Source: Mayfieldus sp963841445 (lineage in GTDB: Bacteria; Actinomycetota; Thermoleophilia; Solirubrobacterales; 70-9). From it: 64,000 bases of DNA. The position numbers and the translations under genes were made by a program. Shown here in pieces: positions 25,577 through 34,775 of this stretch; the stretch's first letter is position 1; the number at the start of each line of letters is the position of its first letter. The notes below the pieces were generated by a model. That model saw nothing but the letters and a program-made list of their open reading frames with translations. It was not told where the DNA came from and did not search any database. The DNA is taken from positions 806,001 to 870,000 of the forward strand of contig CAWJCP010000002.1 of NCBI GenBank assembly GCA_963841445.1, read 5' to 3'.

Positions 25577-26185
25577 ATGGCTGTGACGTCGGACACACGA
25601 GTGCGGATGAGCGCCGAGCAGCGCCGCGAGCAGCTGCTCGACGCGACCAAGGCCGTGGTCGGGGAGCTGGGTTTTCACGGCGTCAGCATCGAGGCGGTCG
25701 CCCAGCGGGCCGGGATCAGCCGTCCGATCGTCTATCAGCACTTCGGCGACCTCGGCGGCCTGCTCGAGGCGATGCTCGAGCGCGAGGGTGAGAGCGCCCT
25801 GCGCCAACTTGCCGATGTGCTCCCCGGCGAGGTTCGCAGCAAGGAGCCGCGCCAGGCGCTTCTCGCGGCGCTGACCGGCTACCTGGAGGTGGTGCGGGCC
25901 GACCCGGTGACCTGGCGGTTGGTGCTGATGCCGCCTGAAGGGGCCCCGCAGCTGCTGCGCGACCGGATCACGCGCGGGCGCGATGCGGTGATCGCGGCGC
26001 TTGCCGCTTCGGTGGAGCAGTGGGCCTCACCACGACACGCTTCGCCAGACCCCGAGTTGACCGCGCGGATGCTCTCCGCGGTCGCCGACGAGGCGGCGCA
26101 GTTGCTGCTCACGCATCCGCGCCGCTTTCCGATCGATCGCCTCACCGGGCACGCCGGCTGGCTGCTCGAGCAGCTGGCGAGCTGA
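25577..26185 (+). CDS. TetR-family transcriptional repressor
   Basis: 202 residues from the ATG at 25577 (MAVTSDTRVRMSAEQRREQ); ATG 25607 is an alternative. The N-terminal helix-turn-helix is typical: LLDATKAVVGELGFHGVSIE then AVAQRAGISRPIVYQHF. The C-terminal ligand and dimer domain (about 75-202) is mostly helical and contains the block VTWRLVLMPPEGAPQLLRDR seen in fatty-acid or xenobiotic responsive members. The open frame runs further upstream but that is antisense to the monooxygenase. It probably represses both divergent genes through the palindrome at 25532-25560. Confidence 0.92.
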   Translation: MAVTSDTRVRMSAEQRREQLLDATKAVVGELGFHGVSIEAVAQRAGISRPIVYQHFGDLGGLLEAMLEREGESALRQLADVLPGEVRSKEPRQALLAALTGYLEVVRADPVTWRLVLMPPEGAPQLLRDRITRGRDAVIAALAASVEQWASPRHASPDPELTARMLSAVADEAAQLLLTHPRRFPIDRLTGHAGWLLEQLAS

Positions 26186-26240
26186 GCGGGGGGGTCAGCC
26201 TCGTCTCGGCCCGGCCGGGCCGGTCAGGGCTCGCCGCCGG

Positions 26241-26969
26241 TCAGTGGTGGTGGTGGTGACGGCGATGCCGCAGGACGCGGAAGTACCAGGTCTGCGGATC
26301 CGGGTCCTCGATGCCGTTGACTACCGCCCGCACCTCGAACTTGTAGCGACCCCGGCGGAGATGCCGGAAGACGTGCGGCGAGCGGCATTTCGCCCACCCC
26401 TTCGCGAAGAGGCACTCAAACGTGGCTCCCGTGACGTTGGAGGAGAAGGAGAACTTGACCTTGCGCCTGTGGGTGCGATGGCGCGGCCGCTTGCCGAGGA
26501 AGGTCTCGACCTGGTTCGAGTTGGTCACCGCGGCGGCGGGCAGGGGCGTGATCACGAGCGAGCGCACCTCGCTCACGCAGGTCTCGGTGGCCGGAACCGG
26601 AGTGCAGTACGGGTCAACGGCCTGCCACCAATAGGTTCGTGGCTTGGTTGGCCAGGAGGCATCCGGATCGGTGGCGCCCTGGTAGATCTGGTTTGCGTCG
26701 GGACCTCCTGATCCGATGTTGTAGAAGAAGTTCGTCAGCCTTCCGTTCGAGTCGGTGACGTTGTCCTTCGAGATGTGGAACTCGAGGTAGGCCGGCGGCG
26801 GAGTCGGGTCGACGACCGCCGTCTGGGCGCTGAACCCGATCTGGCTGCCACCGGCGGGAAAACCGGCACCGTCCACCGGCGCTAGAGCCGTCGGAGCGGC
26901 GGAGGCGTTTGCCGCAAGGACAAGCGCCAGGGTGAGGACAGCGATTGTGATGGCGAGGCGGAGTCTCAT
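26241..26969 (-). CDS. secreted protein with a C-terminal polyhistidine tail
   Basis: 242 residues with a clear signal (MRLRLAITIAVLTLALVLAANASA). The mature part begins with a fibronectin-like stretch (PVDGAGFPAGGSQIGFSAQT...AYLEFHISKDNV, YWWQAVDPYC). It then has a basic Arg/Lys segment and a second domain (KVKFSFSSNVTGATFECLFAKG...CRSPHVFRHLRRGRYKFEVRAV) like the fold repeated in actinobacterial surface proteins. It ends in HRRHHHHH, a natural His tail that may bind metal. It starts 7 bp after the stop of the next gene upstream and is probably co-transcribed with it. No enzyme motif seen. Confidence 0.75.
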   Translation of the reverse strand: MRLRLAITIAVLTLALVLAANASAAPTALAPVDGAGFPAGGSQIGFSAQTAVVDPTPPPAYLEFHISKDNVTDSNGRLTNFFYNIGSGGPDANQIYQGATDPDASWPTKPRTYWWQAVDPYCTPVPATETCVSEVRSLVITPLPAAAVTNSNQVETFLGKRPRHRTHRRKVKFSFSSNVTGATFECLFAKGWAKCRSPHVFRHLRRGRYKFEVRAVVNGIEDPDPQTWYFRVLRHRRHHHHH

Positions 26970-26976
26970 CGTCGGC

Positions 26977-28161
26977 TCACGGCGAGGCGGGCGCCGGCGC
27001 GGGAGCAGGCGCTGGCGCTGGCGCCGGGGACGGCGACTTCGATCCCCCTGAGCCGGCATGGCTGGAGGTCGTCTTCGGGGGGCTCGGCTTCGAGGGCGCT
27101 GAGGTATGGGTCGGCGCCGGCGTCGGTTGAACGGTCGGCGTGGAAGGCGGTGACGAAACCGGCCCTGAATCTTGCTCGTTTGGCGGCGATGGAGGAGTAA
27201 CCGGCGCCGCGGCGTTAGGTTGCGGCTTCGGGTGCTTGCGGGCCTTGTGCGCCGGTCGCTTTCGAGCCACATGCTTGGGGGGCGGCCGCTCAGCGATTCC
27301 GGGCAGCGAGCGCGCCGGCGCCGCGACGCCGACCTGCTTTACCGCGCCTGGCGAGGGCGATCGACCCTTGCCGGCGAGGATCGCGACCCCGATCAGAACC
27401 AGCAGAAGGGCGACGAGCACCGCGATCCGCGGAATCAGCGCCCTGGGCCTTTGCGCGGTAAGGGCCCTTGTCTTCGCCATCGCGGCGGCTGGCCTGAAAG
27501 GAGCCTTGACCCGCTTCTTTCCCTGGGCCTCAGGTCGCTCGGCGACCTTGTGCGGGCCGGGGCTTGTGACCTTTGACGTCGCTGGGCTCGTGCCCGCGGC
27601 CGCGTCCCAATCTCCCCTTACCTCTTCGAGCCCGCCGGAGTCGAGGATGCCCTTCATCGTCTCGCGTGCCGCATCCGTGCCGCGCTTGCGGGCCTTCGGT
27701 GAGAGCCGCCTGGCGAGGCGGTCGCGCCGACCCGAGTAGCCGACGTAGGCCGCGCGCAGCTCGAACATCGCCCCCACCCCCCAAGGCTGCGCCCATTTGG
27801 TGGGGACGTCCTTGCCGAGCGTCGTCGGCGCGGCGGTCAGGGAGGGAAGCTTCTCGCTGCGCCGCACGCGCCCGGCGAGATGTCCGTACTCGAGCTGGAT
27901 CAAGTAGGTGACGAGAAGCAGGTCGCGGTAGCGATCGCGGCGCAGCCGATCGGAGCCGTGCAGGCGAGCGGAGAGTGCCCGGCGCCTTTTCTCGATCACC
28001 AGGAAGGCATCTCGATCGCTGCGCCGCACATGCGGCTCGCCGTTGCGATGGCGACGCTCGAGCGTCGCCACGACTTCGTCTTCGAGCGTCCGGCGGCGGT
28101 CAACCTCCGGAGCAGGGGGGGATGGCTCAGGTTCGGTGACGGTACGTTCGTCTGGGTGCAT
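26977..28161 (-). CDS. single-pass membrane protein with Pro/Ala-rich tail
   Basis: 394 residues from the ATG at 28161 (MHPDERTVTEPEP); the frame is open to 28233. A charged, helical cytoplasmic domain (to about 240) contains RRSEKLPSLTAAPTTLGKDVPTKWAQPWG. One membrane helix follows (PRIAVLVALLLVLIGVAILAG), then an outer region that is basic and then Pro/Ser/Thr-rich, ending in repeated Pro-Ala pairs (about 379-392) as in wall-spanning linkers. No family recognised. Conserved-looking topology suggests an envelope-anchored factor. It is upstream of and likely co-transcribed with the His-tailed secreted protein. Confidence 0.65.
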   Translation of the reverse strand: MHPDERTVTEPEPSPPAPEVDRRRTLEDEVVATLERRHRNGEPHVRRSDRDAFLVIEKRRRALSARLHGSDRLRRDRYRDLLLVTYLIQLEYGHLAGRVRRSEKLPSLTAAPTTLGKDVPTKWAQPWGVGAMFELRAAYVGYSGRRDRLARRLSPKARKRGTDAARETMKGILDSGGLEEVRGDWDAAAGTSPATSKVTSPGPHKVAERPEAQGKKRVKAPFRPAAAMAKTRALTAQRPRALIPRIAVLVALLLVLIGVAILAGKGRSPSPGAVKQVGVAAPARSLPGIAERPPPKHVARKRPAHKARKHPKPQPNAAAPVTPPSPPNEQDSGPVSSPPSTPTVQPTPAPTHTSAPSKPSPPKTTSSHAGSGGSKSPSPAPAPAPAPAPAPASP

Positions 28162-28281
28162 GATCCGACTGCTCGCCGTAATTGACTGTAGCCAATAACG
28201 TGACCACTGCCTTCGATCGGCGGCGATTCGCATACCCGCTTTTCAGGTACCTGTTTCGGCCTCAGGCGCGGACGCTCGGCC

Positions 28282-29988
28282 TCAGCTGGAGATAGTGCCC
28301 TCGCGGCGCATCCTGACCTCGTCGCCGGGCGGCTGCTGAGCGGCGGTACGCACGACCTCGAACTGGGTCATCAGTCCGTGGTCCTCGTGGTCGAGCATGT
28401 GGCAGTGGATCACGAACTTGCCGAGGTGATCGCTGAAATGCCCGGCGATGACGATCCGGTCGTGCGGCTCGAGCAGGAAGGTCTCCTTCAGACAGTCCTC
28501 CCAGGGCTTCGGGCGGTGCCCGTTGCGCGAGAGCATGTACCAGTCGCTGTGGTGGATGTGCATCATGTGGCTGACGCTGGTGCGGTTGATCAGCTCCCAG
28601 GTCTCGGTCGTATTGAGGACCGGAAAGGCGTCGGCACGGGCCGGGTTGAAGGTCCTGCCGTTGATCAGCCAAGTCGTCCTGAAGCCGCCGCCGATCGTGA
28701 TCTCCCAGGTGCGGTCGACCTGTTTGGAAACGTGGTTGGTCCACTTGGGAAGCGGGCGCAGCCGGTGGGGAACCCGGGTCGCATCCCGCACCCGCGCACC
28801 GACGCGGAACTGCATCAGCGGGCCGTCGAAGACCGGAATCCCCCTGGCGCGGTGGCGGCCATGGCGCGGGCGGCTGCGCAGCTCGACTGTGTCGCCCGCT
28901 GCGCCCGCGAAGTCGACGACGACCTCGGCGCGCTCTGCCGGCCCCAGTAGGACCGAGTTCCGCCGTATCGGCTTCGGCATCAGGCCACTGTCGCTGGCGA
29001 TTTGAAGCATCGGCTCCCCGTTGGAGAGCGCGAAGTCGTAGGCGCGGAAGTTCGAGACGTTGAGAAGCCGCAGCCGGTAGCGCTGGCCGGCGACGTTGTG
29101 ATGCGGAAGGTAGGCGCCGTTGACGAGCACGTATCGGCCCACGACCCCGTCGTGGGGCGGGCGGCGGCCCTTGAATGGGTCGGTCAGCTGGTTGTCACGA
29201 TCGAAGGAGCGGTCGGCGACCAGGAGCGGGATGTCCCGCTCTCCTTTCGGCAGGGGCAGCGCCCGGTCGAAGTGGTCGTCGAGGATCCACATCCCCGCCA
29301 GCCCGTGCCAGACGTTCCTCGCCACCCGGTCGAGCCTGTGGTCGTGGTACCACTCGAACGAAGCCCGCTCGGGCGCCCCGTCCTCCCGCAGGTCATAGAC
29401 GTAGGTCCTGCTGGCGCCGGGCTTGATGAGGAGGTCGTTCCCCGTCTTTCTTTCGGGCAGGCCCTGGGGGATCTTGCAGTAGGCGGACCGCTGGTGGAGC
29501 TTGGTCAGCCCACCGGGCTGGCCGTCGAAGCGTGACGGATTGTGGCCTCCGTGCAGGTGGATCGTGAGCTCCTCGGCCCGAGCCGGAAGCCGGTGCTCAA
29601 ACGTGACCTTGGTGCGCTGCCCCGAACGGCGCCTGATCGTCGGGCCTGGAAACGTGCCCCCGAAGGTCCAGAGCTTCGTCTTGGGGCCGGGCAGGATCTG
29701 CACCTCCGCCTCCTTGATCGGGATCGAGATGTGGGCGCTGCGCAGCTCGCGCGGGACCGGCAGCCGGCTCGCGAACGACTCGGCCGCGAGGGCCCGCCGG
29801 CCCCGGGCGTTGAGCCGCGACAGCCCACTCGGGCGCAGCTTCGACGGCAGCAGCAGCGCCAGAATCCCTCCCCCGAGAATTCCGAGGAAGGATCGCCGTC
29901 CCAGGCCCGCCGGGTCCCCGGCGGGCCTGGTCGGGCGCAGCTCTGGGTCAGGCACCTGGCGTCGGCGGCACCACGGTGATCGATCCAT
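28282..29988 (-). CDS. secreted multicopper oxidase
   Basis: 568 residues; start at the ATG at 29988 or the GTG at 29955. A twin-arginine signal is present (GRRSFLGILGGGILALLL, about 30-48). Copper ligands are all there: HLHGGH, YHDHR, HMMHIHHSDW and the C-terminal HCHMLDHEDHGLM, holding one type 1 and a trinuclear cluster. Enzymes of this kind (CueO/CotA/bilirubin-oxidase-like) oxidise Cu(I), Mn(II) or phenols and reduce O2 to water. The start overlaps the end of the cupredoxin gene upstream by 41 bases, so the two belong together and the cupredoxin may be an electron donor. Confidence 0.9.
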   Translation of the reverse strand: MDRSPWCRRRQVPDPELRPTRPAGDPAGLGRRSFLGILGGGILALLLPSKLRPSGLSRLNARGRRALAAESFASRLPVPRELRSAHISIPIKEAEVQILPGPKTKLWTFGGTFPGPTIRRRSGQRTKVTFEHRLPARAEELTIHLHGGHNPSRFDGQPGGLTKLHQRSAYCKIPQGLPERKTGNDLLIKPGASRTYVYDLREDGAPERASFEWYHDHRLDRVARNVWHGLAGMWILDDHFDRALPLPKGERDIPLLVADRSFDRDNQLTDPFKGRRPPHDGVVGRYVLVNGAYLPHHNVAGQRYRLRLLNVSNFRAYDFALSNGEPMLQIASDSGLMPKPIRRNSVLLGPAERAEVVVDFAGAAGDTVELRSRPRHGRHRARGIPVFDGPLMQFRVGARVRDATRVPHRLRPLPKWTNHVSKQVDRTWEITIGGGFRTTWLINGRTFNPARADAFPVLNTTETWELINRTSVSHMMHIHHSDWYMLSRNGHRPKPWEDCLKETFLLEPHDRIVIAGHFSDHLGKFVIHCHMLDHEDHGLMTQFEVVRTAAQQPPGDEVRMRREGTISS

Positions 29989-30545
29989 GCATCCAGGGAT
30001 GGATCGCGCACACGAAGTGGATCCTCTTCGAGCCGGTTGAGGCGTCGACGGACAGCTGCTGGGTGATCTCCGTGCCGGGCTTGTTCCCGGTGTACCAGGA
30101 GTCGCCCTTGGCCTTCTTGCTGCCCTCGGTGTCCCATCCTGGCTGTCCCGCCTCGGCCGGGTTCTCGGTCGGCGGACCGTTGCCCTTCGCTCCGTGCCAC
30201 TTGGCGATCGCCTTGCAGATGTGACCGGACGTGAAGCAGAGGTTCCTGGCCCGCTTGGTCTTCGGGACCGACGACTTCGTGATCAGCGAGAAGGTGTGCG
30301 GACCGACCTGATGCGGATTGGTCTTGTTGACGATCCGTCAGGTAGCTGCCAGCGACCACTGTCTTCGGGGCCACGAAGCGAAGGCCCTTGTGTCCTCCCT
30401 TGATCTTCACCGTGGCGACCGACGCGCCCGGCGGGGGGGTGACGTTCTGCGCCGAAAGCGCCGGCGTGAAGATCGACAGTCCGAACGCCGCGACAGTGGC
30501 GGACGAGATCACGGCCGTGCTGACTCTGAATCGAGAGGCTTTCAT
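29948..30545 (-). pseudogene. secreted cupredoxin, split by a +1 frameshift
   Basis: Starts at the ATG at 30545 with AAAGGAAG upstream. Signal peptide, then VATVKIKGGHKGLRFVAPKTVVAGSYLT in one frame. One extra G at about 30335-30336 moves the frame; after it the sequence continues as IVNKTNPHQVGPHTFSLI and ends in FVCAIHPWMHGSITVV, which supplies the Cys, His and Met ligands of a type 1 copper site. Without the extra base one protein of about 198 residues results. Either the gene is inactivated or the base is a sequencing error. It lies directly upstream of and overlaps the multicopper oxidase. Confidence 0.8.
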
Positions 30546-30696
30546 CAAGGTGGGCTTCCTTTCTGCTTCTACTGGCTGAGCTGGCTTCCCAGCCCGGGAC
30601 CCCCGCGAATCGGCGCAAACCTAGCGCAGCCGGCGGCGTCGCGCCATCGTCATTTTTCGTCGAGCTGAAGCGCTATGGCAGGTCGGATCGAGGCGC

Positions 30697-32211
30697 TCAG
30701 GCAACTTCGGAATAGGCAGGCTCGCGCGACCGCTCGCCGGCGCCGCCGGGCTCACCGGTTTGCGCGTCCGCACGGGCCTCGGCGAGGTCGGGTTGGCGGA
30801 CGACGACCACGGCGACCAGGACTGCGACCGCGATCGCCGCGGCGCCGATCAGGTAGGCGAGGTGATAGCCGGAGTTGAGAGCCGCCGCGTGGGACTCGCT
30901 GCCCGCGAGGGCGGCGGTGCGCTCCGAGGCGACCGTCGCCAGGACCGCGAGGCCGACCGCGCCGCCCACCTGGGTGGTCGTGTTGACGAGGCCAGAGGCG
31001 AGCCCGGCGTCGCTCTGGGTGGCACCCGACATCGCCAGCGTCATCATCGCCGGGAAGCAGGTTCCGGCCCCGGCGCCGAGCAGCAGCATGACCGGGAACA
31101 GGTCGGTGAGGTAGTTGCCGTCCACCGGGGTGCGGGCGAACAGAAGCAGTCCGATCCCACAGAGGATCAGCCCCGCGATCAGCGCCGTGCGGGCGCCGAT
31201 CCCGATGATCAGCTTCTCCGCATAGCCGAGCGAGAGCGTCCCCATCACCAGGCAGGAGGGCAGAAACGCGAAGCCGACGCCAAGCGGGGAGTAGCCGAGG
31301 ATGCCCTGCATGTAGAGGGCGCCGAGGAAGAACATCCCGAAGAAGCCGACCACCAGCAATCCCATCACGGCGTTGGCGCCGGTCACGTTACGGGAGCGGA
31401 ACAGGCGCAGCGGCATCAGCGGGTTCTCGATCCGCGCCTGGCGGGCACCGAAGGCGGCGAGCAGGCAGACCGCCAGGCCGCCGAGCCCGATCGTGTGCAG
31501 GGATCCCCAGCCCTTCTCTCCGGCCTCGAGAAGCGTGTAGACGCCGAGCATCAGGCCGCCGGTGAGCAGGGCCGCTCCGGGCACGTCGGCACCCTTGTCG
31601 AGGCCGATGCCCTCCCGGTTCTCGACCAGCCTGCGGGCGAGCACGGCGATCGCGATTCCGATCGGGACGTTGACGGCGAAGATCCAGTGCCAGCTGATCG
31701 CCTCGGTGATCACGCCCCCGGCGAGCAGCCCGATCGATGCCCCGGCCGAGGCGATGAAGCTGAACACGCCGATCGCCTTCGCCTGCTCGCGCGGCTCGGG
31801 GAACATGATCACGATCATCCCCAGGATCACCGCCGAGCCGATCGCACCGCCGGCGCCCTGCACGAAGCGAGCCGCGATCAGCATCGCCTGGCTCTGCGAG
31901 AGCGCGCAGAGCAGCGAGGCGCTGGTGAAGATGCTGAGGCCGATCAGGAAGATGCGGCGCTGTCCGATCAGGTCGCCGAGCCGCCCGGCGAGCAGCAGCA
32001 GCCCGCCGAAGGCGATCAGGTAGGCGTTGACGACCCAGGCGAGGTTGGATTGCGAGAAGCCGAGGTCGTCCTTGATCGTCGGCAGGGCGACGTTGACGAT
32101 CGTCGCGTCGAGGACGATCATCAGCAGGCCGCCGCAGAGGACGTACAGCGCCAGCCAGCGCCGGTCGTCCGGGCGGGTAGTCGGGTCGGCTGTCGCGTTC
32201 TCGGCGGTCAC
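30697..32211 (-). CDS. MFS multidrug exporter of the DHA2 (EmrB/QacA) family
   Basis: 504 residues from a GTG at 32211, nine bases after GAGGAGG. About fourteen membrane helices. Helix 1 carries LDATIVNVALPTIKDDL, the classic DHA2 motif D1, and loop 2-3 has GRLGDLIGQRR, motif A. Motif C is seen in helix 5 as SAGASIGLLAGGVITEAISWHWIFAVNVPIG. Proton-driven export of drugs or toxic amphiphiles is expected. The last 40 residues are hydrophilic and acidic. No regulator gene is adjacent. The gene is intact although both neighbours are frameshifted. Confidence 0.93.
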   Translation of the reverse strand: MTAENATADPTTRPDDRRWLALYVLCGGLLMIVLDATIVNVALPTIKDDLGFSQSNLAWVVNAYLIAFGGLLLLAGRLGDLIGQRRIFLIGLSIFTSASLLCALSQSQAMLIAARFVQGAGGAIGSAVILGMIVIMFPEPREQAKAIGVFSFIASAGASIGLLAGGVITEAISWHWIFAVNVPIGIAIAVLARRLVENREGIGLDKGADVPGAALLTGGLMLGVYTLLEAGEKGWGSLHTIGLGGLAVCLLAAFGARQARIENPLMPLRLFRSRNVTGANAVMGLLVVGFFGMFFLGALYMQGILGYSPLGVGFAFLPSCLVMGTLSLGYAEKLIIGIGARTALIAGLILCGIGLLLFARTPVDGNYLTDLFPVMLLLGAGAGTCFPAMMTLAMSGATQSDAGLASGLVNTTTQVGGAVGLAVLATVASERTAALAGSESHAAALNSGYHLAYLIGAAAIAVAVLVAVVVVRQPDLAEARADAQTGEPGGAGERSREPAYSEVA

Positions 32212-32467
32212 GTCGTTCGGCCTCCTCGTCAGGGATCACAACTAGGACCGTGAGGCGGCGGGAAACTCATCGCGGCGGGTAACGCTCCCACTCACGCCGC
32301 CTACCGATCTTGGCAAATCAAGCGGCTCGGCTGGTGTGCGCTCGGTCACTGAGGGTGGATGCCCGGAGGCGTGGATGCCCGGCGCCGGGAGCTTGGCCAA
32401 AAGTTCGACCTCCTGCCTGCACCGATCCCTAAGGTGATTCTCGGGGTTCCGATGGGTTCAGCACGCG

Positions 32468-33226
32468 ATGAGCTCGCCAGATAGAGGACAGACCGCCGAA
32501 AAGCGGACCGAGAGCCAAAGCCCGACGCGTCGCGCCAGCCTGCTCGCGCTGGCGCTCGCCGGCTTGGCGCTGCTCATGCTGCCCGGCGTCGCCTCACCGG
32601 CCGGTCAGATCGTCATCCGCGGCGCGCAGTCCGGGTCGCACCTGCGCCTGAGCCTGAACGGGAGCCAACATCGCGGTCAACGGCTACATGAGCCCCTCGG
32701 CTCCGACGGGCTGCCGGTTCACGAGGGCGCGTACCTCCGCCGACTGCTCCCTCGACGGGGTCAGACTCGATCCTGATCGAGATGGGCCGCTCCGGCGACA
32801 AGGTCGAGATCCTCGACCGGATGCCGGTGCCGGTCATCGCCTACCTCGGCAATGGCTCGGACAAGTTCATCGGCAACGGCGAGCCCGACACCTGCTATCC
32901 GCAGGGGGCGCGTCGCAACCGCTGCGTCGGCGGTGGCGGTGACGACGTCTGCATCACCGGCCCGCGCAACACCGACTGCGTCGGCGGGCGCGGCGAATGA
33001 CTTCTGCAAGGGCGGGACCGGCAGCGACGGCTGCTGGGGCGGGCCCGGCAGGGACGTCTGCCGTATGGGCCCCGGCAACGACGGCTGCCACGGGGGGCCC
33101 GGCAACGATCGGCTCTACGAGGGCTCCGGGCGGGGGAAGCTCTACGGCGGTCCGGGGCACGACTTCTGCGACGGCGGCCCCGGCGTCGGGCGCTCATATG
33201 GCTGCGAGTCGGGGCCGGGGCACTGA
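32468..33226 (+). pseudogene. secreted Cys/Gly-repeat (calcium-binding-like) protein with three frameshifts
   Basis: A signal peptide (RRASLLALALAGLALLMLPGVASPA) opens in one frame. The homologous reading then moves by +1 three times, near 32660, 32757 and 32993, at G-runs or after GGC. Joining the pieces gives about 250 residues: NGANIAVNGYMSPSAPTGC, then SILIEMGRSGDKVEIL, then repeated units such as GGPGRDVC, MGPGNDGC, GGPGND and GGPGHDFC. These resemble RTX-like calcium-binding nonapeptides carrying extra cysteines. As given, no complete product can be made. Three same-direction shifts at G-runs look like sequencing errors or decay. Confidence 0.7.
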
Positions 33227-33285
33227 GGCTTGGCGCAGGCCGGGAGGAGCACCGATCCGAACCACCGGCGGGCGGGTACAAGTCG

Positions 33286-34062
33286 GGTGTGCCTGCTCGG
33301 CCTCTCCCTGCTCGGTCTAATCGGTCAATACCCGAGCACCTACAACGCGATCGTCGACTACCTCCGCGACGTCGTCCCCACTCTGCCCTCGTGCCCCTGA
33401 ACAGCTCGCTGCGCCAGGCTCTCGGGCACAAGGGAACGGCCGCGACCGCCTTCGCCTCTGCATCGCGCTCACCCTCTACGGCACGACCGGTGTGCTCGAG
33501 GCTGCCGTCGCGCCTTGAACGTGGTCTTCGAGATCGATGGAGGTGGACGCAGCTTCCTGCGCCGCAAATCGACCGACATCGTCTTCACATTCGTGCTCAT
33601 GGGTTTGGTGCTGGCGAGCCTGACGATGATCTTCGTCGGCGGTCAGTTCGCCTCCGACCTCTTCGGCTTCATCGGCCTCGGACCGACGGCCGCATCGATA
33701 TGGAGCGTCGCCCGCTGGCCCGGAGCCCTGGCGGTCACGATGCTGATCTTCGCGCTGATCTACTACGTCACGCCCGACGTCGAGCAGCGGTCATTTCGCT
33801 GGGTCACCCCCGGGGCATTCTGGGGGTGCTCGTCTGGCTGATCGCATCGGTCGGGTTCTCGCTCTACATCTCCCAGGTCGCCAACGTGGGCGCCCTTTAC
33901 GGGGCTTTTGCCGGCGCGATCGTGCTGCTGGCGTGGCTCTGGCTCACCAGCATCGCGCTGCTCTTCGGAGCCGAGCTCGATGCGGAGATAGAGCGGCAGA
34001 GGGAGCTCAGCGAGGGGGTTCCGGAGAGCGAGACGCTGAACCTGCCGGCGAAGGGCGGGTAG
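33286..34062 (+). pseudogene. YihY/BrkB-family membrane protein, truncated and frameshifted
   Basis: Pieces in three frames align to one YihY-type protein: LLGLSLLGLIGQYPSTYNAIVDYLRDVV, then LVPLNSSLRQALGHKGTAATAF, then IALTLYGTTGVLEAA, then ALNVVFEIDGGGRSFLRRKSTDIVFTFVLMG to VTPGAF, then LGVLVWLIASVGFSLYISQVANVGALYGAFAGAIVLLAWLWL to the stop. Shifts lie near 33395, 33455, 33512 and 33812. The usual N-terminal helix region (about 40 residues) is missing at the left edge. The family is a polytopic inner-membrane protein of unclear role. Not translatable as given. Confidence 0.75.
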
Positions 34063-34133
34063 GCGAGCGGTCGGGATCTCAAATCAGCGATCTTCGGCCC
34101 CGCGCTCGCACCGGATCGCCGATACTGAGGTTC

Positions 34134-34476
34134 ATGCCCTCTCCGCTGATCGAGTTCCCGGCCGACGACCCCGATCGCGCCCGTCGCTTCTGGCGCGGGG
34201 TGCTCGGCGCCGAGCTGTCGGCGCGGGCCCTGCGAGGCGGGATCGGGATGGGAGATTGACGACGACGGCCTTCGCCTTGGCGTCCACGAGCGCGGCCCGG
34301 GTCCAGGCGATACCGCGTCGCTTCCCTACTTCACGGTCGCCGACCTGCCCGCGACGCTCGAGTGCGTCCGCGAGCTCGGCGGCTCGATCGTCCATCCGGG
34401 CGAGCGATGGGCCGATCTGTCGTGATTCCGAGGGAACCCGTTCGCGCTCGCCGCCGCACTCGAGGAAAGCGGGTGA
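34134..34476 (+). pseudogene. glyoxalase/VOC-family protein with three frameshifts
   Basis: MPSPLIEFPADDPDRARRFW opens normally and stops after 41 codons. The homologous reading resumes in another frame from WEIDDDGLRLGVHERGPG to SIVHPGERWA, then as CRDSEG and finally FALAAALEESG before a stop at 34474-34476. Shifts lie near 34235, 34415 and 34438. The rebuilt protein (about 113 residues) has the layout of small VOC-fold proteins, which bind metal or small substrates. It adds to the indel-rich block starting at 32.4 kb. Confidence 0.7.
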
Positions 34477-34508
34477 GACTCGCGGGCCAAGGATGGGCTC
34501 TTCGGTCG

Positions 34509-34775
34509 CTACCTGCCGGTGCGCTCGCGGTGCTTGCATCCCGGCCAGCAGCAGGGCCGGCGCTGGCCTTCCTCCAGCTCCTCCTGGGTCCGACGAATGC
34601 GGCGTTCTCGGGTCGTCTCCTGCTTGGCGTCCTCGACCCAGCAGATGAACTCGTTACGGGCCAATGGCGTGATGTCCTTCCAGGCATCAAGTGCCGTGGC
34701 GTTGGCGATCAGCGCCTTGCGCAGGTCTTTGGGCAATCTGTGAACGACCCCACCGGGCACTCGCTGGCTGCTCAC
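34509..34775 (-). CDS. YdeI/OmdA-like small protein
   Basis: 88 residues from a GTG at 34775. The core VPGGVVHRLPKDLRKALIANATALDAWKDITPLARNEFICWVEDAKQETTRERRI matches the bacteriocin-protection/YdeI-like domain, whose typical ending E-T-R-x-x-R-I-x-x-T-x-x-x-L is visible. It ends with a short CCWPGC segment. The frame is open to 34994, but the preceding part is low-complexity and lacks domain features. Biochemical role unknown; relatives are linked to envelope stress. Stands alone. Confidence 0.7.
   Translation of the reverse strand: MSSQRVPGGVVHRLPKDLRKALIANATALDAWKDITPLARNEFICWVEDAKQETTRERRIRRTQEELEEGQRRPCCWPGCKHRERTGR

Noticed and set aside
30300..30360. Programmed ribosomal frameshift in the cupredoxin gene
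   Set aside because: No slippery heptamer, stem-loop or internal Shine-Dalgarno is visible at the shift point; a plain one-base insertion explains it.
30760..32253. 497-codon plus-strand reading frame
   Set aside because: Antisense to the DHA2 exporter; composition (Gln, Glu, Asp, Arg, His) is typical of a shadow frame.
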